Below are positions 57,211-64,000 of a stretch of 64,000 bases of DNA, one piece after another (within the stretch, counting starts at the first letter, position 1; every line of letters begins with the position of its first letter). This DNA is from Chlamydiales bacterium. Its GTDB lineage: Bacteria; Chlamydiota; Chlamydiia; Chlamydiales; JAAKFR01. Below the pieces are notes generated by a model. It was not told where the DNA came from. It saw only the letters and a list, made by a program, of their open reading frames with translations, and did not search any database. Where the stretch lies: contig JAJACG010000012.1 in assembly GCA_022601635.1 (NCBI GenBank), forward strand, positions 1-64,000. The letters run 5' to 3'. A program made the translations under genes and the position numbers.

Positions 57211-57957
57211 GTGAAAACAGTAGATCTAGATGAAAGAAGAAGGCTGCTACTTCCAGGCAGCCATGAAGAAACAATTCAATTTGCTGTCCAAGAGTGGATC
57301 GCCTTGGCAAACCGAGCCATCTCTGACCACGGTTTTTTCACTGTGGCGCTTTCTGGCGGTTCGACTCCAAAAGCGATCTTCAAACTGCTCTCAACTGAAT
57401 ACCAAGATGCTGTGGACTGGAATAAGGTTTTCCTCTTCTGGAGTGATGAGCGCGCCGTGCCACCCCAGAGTCCCGAGAGCAACTACCATATGGCGATGAA
57501 AGAGGCGGGGCTAGAGAATCTACATATTCATGATCGCCACATCTTCCGTATGCAGGCGGAGAAGGACCTGGAGCGCTACTCTGATCGTTATGCAGAGCAT
57601 GTACATCGCAATGTGAAGAGGGAGCAGTTTGATCTGATCATGCTGGGAATGGGAGATGATGGCCACACTGCATCACTCTTTCCAGGAACCGAGGCATTAG
57701 ATGTGACAGGCAAGCTAGTGGTTCCTAATTATATTCCTCAAAAAGAGTGTTGGCGAATGACCTTCACGTTTGATTTGATCAACAAGGCACATGCGATCTA
57801 CTTCTATGTTTTGGGAGAAAATAAAGCGGATATTTTAGAGCGTGTGCTTCTCGGTGAGGAGAACTTCCCTTCGCAACGTGTGGGAACAGCAGAGCATAAA
57901 GCTAGCTGGGTAATCGATGATCTCGCCGCCCAAAAATTACTTGTTAAGCTGAAATGA
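57211..57957 (+). CDS. pgl: 6-phosphogluconolactonase
   Basis: FTVALSGGSTPKAIFKLL...VFLFWSDERAVPPQSPESNYHMA...LIMLGMGDDGHTASLFPG. Confidence 0.95.
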   Translation: MKTVDLDERRRLLLPGSHEETIQFAVQEWIALANRAISDHGFFTVALSGGSTPKAIFKLLSTEYQDAVDWNKVFLFWSDERAVPPQSPESNYHMAMKEAGLENLHIHDRHIFRMQAEKDLERYSDRYAEHVHRNVKREQFDLIMLGMGDDGHTASLFPGTEALDVTGKLVVPNYIPQKECWRMTFTFDLINKAHAIYFYVLGENKADILERVLLGEENFPSQRVGTAEHKASWVIDDLAAQKLLVKLK

Positions 57958-57976
57958 CTATGCTATCCTTCTGTAG

Positions 57977-58984
57977 ATGTTAGTATTAGGCATTGAAACT
58001 ACGTGTGATGAGACAGCTGTAGCCATTGTTGAGGATGGTAAAAAAATTCTTGTCAATCTCGTTGCGACTCAGAAGGTGCATGAGGTCTATGGTGGTGTAG
58101 TTCCTGAGCTTGCCTGTCGTCGCCATATCGACATGCTGCGTCCCCTCGTTGAGCAAGCACTAGAAACAGTTCCATTGGAAAAGATCGATTTAATCGCTGT
58201 GGCGCATGCGCCTGGTTTGATCGGTGCACTTTTGATCGGCCTCAACTTTGCCAAAACGCTCTCCATGTCTACAGGCATTCCCTTTGTTGGAGTCAACCAT
58301 GTCGAAGCGCATCTGTATGCCTCGATGATGGAAGATGTCCCCCTTCCCGCTCTTGGTATCGTGCTTTCCGGTGGCCACACTGAGCTGCTTTTGATCGAAA
58401 AACTGGGACAATATAAGCTAATCGGCAAGACGCACGACGATGCAATTGGTGAAGCATTTGACAAGGCTGCTAAGCTCCTCGATCTCCCCTATCCAGGAGG
58501 GCCTGAGATTGAAAAGCTGGCCAAAAAGGGTGAAGCGCGTTTCGATTTCAAACCGGGGCGAGTAAAGCGTGACCCTTATGCTTTCTCGTTTAGTGGCTTG
58601 AAAACAGCATTACTCTATCAGGTGAAGGGGCAGAATGGTAAGGCGAAGGATCAGACAGTGATTGGCGATCAAGAGCGCGCTGATGTGGCCGCCTCATTCC
58701 AAGAGGCAGCCTTCGATGACGTCTGTGAAAAAGCGATTCGTGCTTCTCAAGAATTTTGCACTAAGTGTATGGTGCTAGGTGGAGGTGTGACAGCCAATAT
58801 GAGGCTGCGCGAAAAGTTGCAGACAAGAAGTGATCTGCCTCTTTTCTTTCCTCCGCCGGGACTTTCACTCGACAATGGAGCGATGATTGCGGGTCTTGGC
58901 TACCATATATTTAATCAAAGAGGCGCCGATGATCTTGACCTTCTTCCGCACCCTCGCATTGAGCTTGCTTCTAGCCGGCTGTAG
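57977..58984 (+). CDS. tsaD: tRNA N6-adenosine threonylcarbamoyltransferase
   Basis: MLVLGIETTCDETAVAIVEDG...VPELACRRHI...NHVEAHLYASMM...LSGGHTELL; start at 57977. Confidence 0.95.
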   Translation: MLVLGIETTCDETAVAIVEDGKKILVNLVATQKVHEVYGGVVPELACRRHIDMLRPLVEQALETVPLEKIDLIAVAHAPGLIGALLIGLNFAKTLSMSTGIPFVGVNHVEAHLYASMMEDVPLPALGIVLSGGHTELLLIEKLGQYKLIGKTHDDAIGEAFDKAAKLLDLPYPGGPEIEKLAKKGEARFDFKPGRVKRDPYAFSFSGLKTALLYQVKGQNGKAKDQTVIGDQERADVAASFQEAAFDDVCEKAIRASQEFCTKCMVLGGGVTANMRLREKLQTRSDLPLFFPPPGLSLDNGAMIAGLGYHIFNQRGADDLDLLPHPRIELASSRL

Positions 58985-60506
58985 CTCAAAAGCGACCACT
59001 CCCAAACAGATCTTGCATCTCAACATCTATGAGGATGCAGATTCTCTTGATCCTAGGCAAGTACGGCGCGTCAAAGATCTTACTCTTGTTCGTCATCTCT
59101 TTGAAGGGCTCACGAGGCTGGATGAGAATGGTACACCCACGCTTGCGCTAGCCAGCGCAGTTGAGATCTCAGATGATGGCCTCACCTACACCTTCTTCTT
59201 GCGTGATGCTCAGTGGACCAATGGTGAACGTGTCACAGCTGAAGATTTTGTCTACTCCTGGCAAAGCGTTCTCAATCCTCTCTTCCCAACAGAGTATGCG
59301 CACATGCTCTACGCGATCAAAAATGGAAAGCGGGTACATACCAAAGGTTACCCAAGCGATCAACTCGGCGTAAAGGCGCTCGACGCGCATATCTTGCAGG
59401 TGAAATTGGAGAGGCCCACCCCCTACTTCTTGGAGCTTGTTGCCTTTCCTACTTTCTTTGCGGTCAATCACAACTGTGACCAAAACTTTCCAAACTGGAC
59501 CCATCCGCCTGGAAAGCACTTTGTCTGTAACGGCCCTTTCAGATTAGAGAGGTGGCAGCCCGACCAAGAGATCTCTTTGAAGAAGAATGAGAGCTATTGG
59601 GACGCCTCTTCTGTCTTTCTTTCAAAACTGGAGTTTTCCATTATCAGCGATAATAATACGGAGAGTTTACTCTTTTCACGCGGTGAGCTTGATTGGTTGG
59701 GACAGCCACTTTCACACAACATCTGCTCAGAGCTGCTTGGAAAATTGAAGGAGAAGGGAGAGCTCGACTCCTACCCGATTGCGGGAACCTTTTGGTTCAA
59801 ATGCAATGTGCAGAAAGAGCCCTTCAATAGCTGTAAGCTACGACAAGCCTTTTCAAAAGCGCTGAACAGAGAGACGATCATCAACCACATTTTGCAAGGT
59901 AGCCAAGAACCGGCCACCTCTCCCCTCCCCCCCTCTCTTAGTCTCATGGGCAACTTAGATCAGATGGAAGATCAAAATGGGGCGCTTCAACTCTTTGAAG
60001 AGGCGCTTGGTGAGATGGGGTGGAACCGTAAAACCCTTCCCCCTATCGAGCTTACCTACTACCACAGCGAGCGCAACACCAAAATCGTCCAATATGTGCA
60101 GCAGGTGTGGCAAGATCTCTTCGATGTACCGATTCACCTCAAGCAGATGGAGTATCAACTCTGTCGCCAAAAAAGTCAGCTGGGCGAGTATCAAATCGCA
60201 ACTGGCGAATGGATTGCTGATTTCCTCGACCCGCTCTCCTTCTTAGAAATATTTTTGCCTAAAAGCGATATGAATGTGACTGGTTGGACGAACTTAGATT
60301 TCAAAAAACTGCTCAAAGAATCCAACTGCTGCAGCTATGAGAGTAGGCTGGAATGCTTGCGCAAAGCTGAAGAGCTTCTAGTCGAGAAGATGCCCGTTAT
60401 TCCTCTTTACTACTATAATTTCGACTATGTAAAGAAATCTAATCTTGAAGGCGTCGTTTTATCACCGCTCGGTGGAGGTGATTTTAAATCGGCGCGACTG
60501 CTTTAA
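58929..60506 (+). CDS. oppA: Oligopeptide ABC transporter substrate-binding lipoprotein OppA, copy 1
   Basis: LALSLLLAGCSS lipobox; LDPRQVRRVKDLTLVRHLFEGLTRLDENGTPTLALA...YSWQSVLNP; start trimmed. Confidence 0.9.
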   Translation: MILTFFRTLALSLLLAGCSSKATTPKQILHLNIYEDADSLDPRQVRRVKDLTLVRHLFEGLTRLDENGTPTLALASAVEISDDGLTYTFFLRDAQWTNGERVTAEDFVYSWQSVLNPLFPTEYAHMLYAIKNGKRVHTKGYPSDQLGVKALDAHILQVKLERPTPYFLELVAFPTFFAVNHNCDQNFPNWTHPPGKHFVCNGPFRLERWQPDQEISLKKNESYWDASSVFLSKLEFSIISDNNTESLLFSRGELDWLGQPLSHNICSELLGKLKEKGELDSYPIAGTFWFKCNVQKEPFNSCKLRQAFSKALNRETIINHILQGSQEPATSPLPPSLSLMGNLDQMEDQNGALQLFEEALGEMGWNRKTLPPIELTYYHSERNTKIVQYVQQVWQDLFDVPIHLKQMEYQLCRQKSQLGEYQIATGEWIADFLDPLSFLEIFLPKSDMNVTGWTNLDFKKLLKESNCCSYESRLECLRKAEELLVEKMPVIPLYYYNFDYVKKSNLEGVVLSPLGGGDFKSARLL

Positions 60507-60547
60507 AAATCTTTACATAAATTTCACATAAAGGGTATAAAAGCGGT

Positions 60548-61279
60548 ATGAAACGCTTGATTCTATCCCTTTTGATTTCATCTCACCTATTTGCTGTGCA
60601 GTCATATCACACTGTAGAAGTTGGTTCTAAGTCAAAATCTACTGAATACAATTTATCTGATTATGATGTTATTTCGGAGCCTCACATTGGAATTGGGATG
60701 GTCAACGGTATCGACAATACGTTAGATGAGGCAATTGAGGCTGCTTTGATGCTTTCTGCTCTAGCAGGCGGCTATGACATTTGGGGTGTTTACAATTCAA
60801 CGCAATCCCTCCCTTTGGATGTTTTTGAGTCCCTTCTCAATCTCTGGGAGGTCTCAACAGAACCGGTCACCTACTTACAAGATACATGGAAGCGTTTCTT
60901 TGATGAGGCGCCTGAGGGGTCGATCTTCCTGCAATTTTGTCATAGTCAGGGCGCTATTTTGACACGCAACGCTTTGATGAGAAGCAGCCAAGATCTGCGT
61001 GAAAGGGTGCGCGTTGTTGCTGTGGCACCGGGCGCCTATATTGATGAGCATCTCTGCCACAGTGTTCAGCACTATAGAGTGGAGGGGGGCTATGACTGGA
61101 TTCCTCACTTAGACAGCAATGGGATGTATCGTAACCGTCACACCACAAAAGTGCTTAAATCAGTGACGAAAGATTGGGATCATACCTTTTTAAGCCCTAC
61201 CTATCAAGAGGCGCTTGAGCATGAGATCCAATCCTATTTGTCACTCAATTCAACAACTGAGCTTGCCGAAAATCGTTAG
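60548..61279 (+). CDS. Secreted alpha/beta-hydrolase-like protein (chlamydial DUF687-like)
   Basis: Signal peptide; GMVNGIDNTLDEAIEAALMLSALAGGYDIWGVYNST; nucleophile-elbow-like FLQFCHSQGAILTRNAL. Confidence 0.65.
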   Translation: MKRLILSLLISSHLFAVQSYHTVEVGSKSKSTEYNLSDYDVISEPHIGIGMVNGIDNTLDEAIEAALMLSALAGGYDIWGVYNSTQSLPLDVFESLLNLWEVSTEPVTYLQDTWKRFFDEAPEGSIFLQFCHSQGAILTRNALMRSSQDLRERVRVVAVAPGAYIDEHLCHSVQHYRVEGGYDWIPHLDSNGMYRNRHTTKVLKSVTKDWDHTFLSPTYQEALEHEIQSYLSLNSTTELAENR

Positions 61280-61306
61280 AGAGATACTGATTAACTCTCA
61301 TCCGGA
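61280..61306. repeat. Solo terminal fragment of family B repeat
   Basis: AGAGATACTGATTAACTCTCATCCGGA resembles the reverse complement of the right ends of repeats at 21675 and 25523. Confidence 0.65.
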
Positions 61307-61797
61307 CCGTCGAAGGTGTCAAATGAGATACTCTCATCCTCAGCCTGTTCACTCTTCTCAACAGCCTTTTCAGCAAACTTACCCGCCTTCTTGCCAGCAA
61401 TCTTTGAAACACCCTCTCCAACACCTTCAGCAGTCTTATGCTCTACCTTGTCTACACCATGTTTGACACTGCGCCAAAAATGACTCCAGCCGTGGTGGTG
61501 ATCGTGATGATAGTTTTTTTGTGGCGGGGGTGGATGCTTCTCCCAATCCTGAACAAGCTTCGCCAATTCGGCGGCCAACCCATTTCGATCTGATTCGGGT
61601 AGGTTGAGATTGGCGATGTGGCCATGCATCTCAGCTACTGCCTGGTTCATCTCATCAGCAGTTTTAGCATCGCGCAGCTTCAGCAATGTTGATGTAATCT
61701 CAGGATGACCCTCAATGATCGGCTCCTCAAGAACTGGTTTCTGCTTCTCAATCCTCTCTTCTGGATTGTCTGGCATTCTTGGCCCAATTGGTGACAT
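61291..61797 (-). CDS. Hypothetical charged/His-rich protein
   Basis: 168 aa; HPPPPQKNYHHDHHHGWSHFW, KKAGKFAEKAVEKSEQAEDESISFDTFDG; stop codon lies in the repeat fragment. Confidence 0.6.
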   Translation of the reverse strand: MSPIGPRMPDNPEERIEKQKPVLEEPIIEGHPEITSTLLKLRDAKTADEMNQAVAEMHGHIANLNLPESDRNGLAAELAKLVQDWEKHPPPPQKNYHHDHHHGWSHFWRSVKHGVDKVEHKTAEGVGEGVSKIAGKKAGKFAEKAVEKSEQAEDESISFDTFDGPDES

Positions 61798-61892
61798 AAT
61801 TCTCCCATGTATTTACCCTATATTTAAATATTAATATTTTTAAATCCACCCATTGTTGCACACTATCCACCTCTACCCTATAGTCAAATCCT

Positions 61893-63434
61893 ATGCTAGC
61901 GCGGCTCATCCTCTGTCTTAGCCTTCTTCTTACAGCTTGTCAGCAGGACAAGCCATCTAACACGTTTAGAATCAATCTAAACTGCGAACCTCCATCACTC
62001 GATCCGCGTAAAGCTATTGATGTTACCTCTATCAATGTTTTGCAGCAGCTATTCGAAGGACTGACTCGTTATAACAGCGAAGATTGTGCAGAGTTAGCAG
62101 GTGCTGAGTCCCTTGAGATCTCGCCAGATGGCTGTGTCTATACCTTTACCCTCAAAGAACATCTCTGGTCTAATGGCGATCCCGTTACGGCCTATGACTA
62201 TGTCCGCTCTTGGCTCTCAGCACTCGACCCTCTCTTCCCCTCTCCCTTTGCCTATAAACTCTTCTGTATTGATGGTGCAGCGGAGATAAAAAGAGGGGCC
62301 TCAAAAGAGAGGCTAATGGTCAAAGCTCTTGATATTAGAACATTACAGGTCATCCTTAAACATCCAACACCCTATTTTTTAGAGCTATTGACTCTTCCCA
62401 CATTTTTTCCTCTCCATAGAGACTGTATGGGTCAAGATTGGGCGCAAGACGCGAGTCCCCGCTACATTGTGAATGGTCCATTTCTGCTTGAAAAGTGGGA
62501 GCATGAGAGTGAGATCTTGCTAAGGAAGAATGACTATTACTGGGATGAGAAGAGTGTCCTACTTGACACGGTTCATATGGCAATGGTTCCAGATGTTGCT
62601 ACTGAGTACTATATGTTTGAAATGGGAGAACTTGATTGGGCTGGTTCCCCTCTTTCTGCATTGCCGCTGGAGTTTATTCCGTCGCTAGTAGAAGAGGGGC
62701 GTGCAATCACCTCGAAGACCAATGGTGTCTATTTCTTTACGCTCAATTGCGATGTATCTCCGCTCAACAATCCGAAAGTGCGTCGCGCGCTTTCATTGGC
62801 AATCAATAGGCAGGAGATTGTCGATCATATTTTGCAAGCCAATGAAAAAGCAGCATTTGCTCTTGTTCCTGGTAGCCCCTCTTTTTTTGAGGACCGCTGT
62901 CCCTATGCTCGCGCTCTTTTTGAGGAGGGCCTGGCAGAAGAGGGCTATAGCTCCCCTCCTGTATTAACTCTGAGCTACAATACCCATTCACAGCATCAAA
63001 AGATTGCTCAGGCGATCCAACAGCAGTGGTTGGAAACGCTAGGACTGACGATTCAACTAGAGAGCTGTGATTGGAAGCTCTATTTAGCAAAGCTTGCAGC
63101 CAAAAACTATCAGATTGCGAGACTTGGTTGGGCGGGTGAGCATCACGATCCGATCTCCTATCTGGAGAATTATAGAGATAGTAGCAATGAGAACAATGAG
63201 GCGGGGTGGGAAAACAGCCGCTATCGCCGTCTTCTTGAGGAGTCAAACTATGAGCTAGAACCCAAGCAGCGTTTGGCTCTTTTGCTGGAAGCTGAAGAGA
63301 TCTTGATGGAAGAGATGCCAATTATCCCCATCTACTTCATCCACTTTGCCTATTTGAAAAAGCCCTATGTGAAGGGAGGCTCTGTCTCATTTTTGGGCAA
63401 TCTAAATCTCAAAGGAATCTGGATTGAGCGATGA
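61893..63434 (+). CDS. oppA: Oligopeptide ABC transporter substrate-binding lipoprotein OppA, copy 2
   Basis: LSLLLTACQQ lipobox; SLDPRKAIDVTSINVLQQLFEGLTRYNSEDCAELAGAESLEISPDGCVYTFTLKEHLWSNGDPVTAYDYVRSW. Confidence 0.92.
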   Translation: MLARLILCLSLLLTACQQDKPSNTFRINLNCEPPSLDPRKAIDVTSINVLQQLFEGLTRYNSEDCAELAGAESLEISPDGCVYTFTLKEHLWSNGDPVTAYDYVRSWLSALDPLFPSPFAYKLFCIDGAAEIKRGASKERLMVKALDIRTLQVILKHPTPYFLELLTLPTFFPLHRDCMGQDWAQDASPRYIVNGPFLLEKWEHESEILLRKNDYYWDEKSVLLDTVHMAMVPDVATEYYMFEMGELDWAGSPLSALPLEFIPSLVEEGRAITSKTNGVYFFTLNCDVSPLNNPKVRRALSLAINRQEIVDHILQANEKAAFALVPGSPSFFEDRCPYARALFEEGLAEEGYSSPPVLTLSYNTHSQHQKIAQAIQQQWLETLGLTIQLESCDWKLYLAKLAAKNYQIARLGWAGEHHDPISYLENYRDSSNENNEAGWENSRYRRLLEESNYELEPKQRLALLLEAEEILMEEMPIIPIYFIHFAYLKKPYVKGGSVSFLGNLNLKGIWIER

Positions 63435-64000
63435 GAACATTTCTTCGAAAGCGTCTTTTTTCCACCCTATTTGCTCTCTTTGCAATTGTGACGATCACCT
63501 TTTTCATGATGAAACTGATTCCGGGCGATCCCTTTCAGCAAGAAAAGGCGCTTCCCAAAGAGATCTTAGAGCAGCTGCGCGATCACTACGGTCTCAATGA
63601 CCCACTTATGAAGCAGTATGGTCGCTACCTAGTCTCAGTAGCGAAATGGGATCTTGGTCCCTCTTTCAAGTATAAAACACGTACTGTCAATGATATCATA
63701 AAGAGTGGATTCCCTATTTCGGCGACACTTGGTTTGGAAGCTCTCTTTATTTCGATCACGATGGGTGTATTGCTGGGGAGTGTAGCAGCTTTGAAGCAAA
63801 ACAGGTGGCAAGATTATAGTGCGATGCTTCTGGCTGTGATCAATATTTCGGTTCCGAGCTTTATCTTGGCTGCCTTCTTACAGTATGTTTTGGCGATTAA
63901 AATCGATCTATTTCCTGTTGCTCGCTGGGGCAGCTTTTCACAATCTGTTTTGCCAGCGCTCTCTTTGTCTGCTCTACCTACTGCATTTATTGCGCGGCTA
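63431..64000 (+). CDS. oppB: Oligopeptide ABC transporter permease OppB (truncated by window end)
   Basis: MRTFLRKRLFSTLFALFAIVTITFFMMKLIPGDPF...LRDHYGLNDPLMKQYGRYL...; ATGA overlap with oppA; absent from ORF track because it runs off the window. Confidence 0.92.
   Translation, partial: MRTFLRKRLFSTLFALFAIVTITFFMMKLIPGDPFQQEKALPKEILEQLRDHYGLNDPLMKQYGRYLVSVAKWDLGPSFKYKTRTVNDIIKSGFPISATLGLEALFISITMGVLLGSVAALKQNRWQDYSAMLLAVINISVPSFILAAFLQYVLAIKIDLFPVARWGSFSQSVLPALSLSALPTAFIARL

Overview
This 64 kb window is a gene-dense piece of a chromosome from the phylum Chlamydiota. It most likely comes from an 'environmental' lineage that carries a MOMP, but I cannot fix the genus from sequence alone. Supporting markers are an Hc2-type histone-like protein, an Slc1-type type III chaperone, two tandem MOMP-like porins, and gene-order blocks that I recall from Chlamydia trachomatis: dcd/ruvB/slc1/ssb/pepA/hctB; CBS-CBS-nifS-PP2C; dnaQ-mqnD-mqnB...msbA-accA; mutY...rluA-fabI...HAD; kdsB-pyrG-yqgF-zwf-pgl; tsaD-oppA-oppB. 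Additional content includes a flagellar-type export gate set (fliO, fliP, fliQ, fliR) split by a membrane protein gene and followed by csrA. Other non-core genes are short aconitase, OpcA-like protein, L,D-transpeptidase, M19 dipeptidase, choloylglycine-hydrolase-like protein, and a folB plus SDR pair. An SRP 4.5S-type RNA gene is present that the ORF track does not show. The most interesting signals are: (1) two interrelated families of long, imperfectly palindromic intergenic repeats with covarying stems, which sit at gene 3' ends and supply stop or start codons; (2) an accessory cluster (about 44.6-51.1 kb) of paralogous Inc/effector-like proteins, one with a 15x GGAGCT microsatellite encoding an (Ala-Pro)15 linker; (3) a RING-like zinc-finger protein with a C-terminal hydrophobic domain; (4) an asparagine-synthetase-like protein that has lost every catalytic motif I could locate; (5) an AAA/DUF4143-type ATPase gene under a perfect 12-bp palindrome, with an apparently leaderless promoter. 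No computation was run. All homology calls are from reading the sequence.
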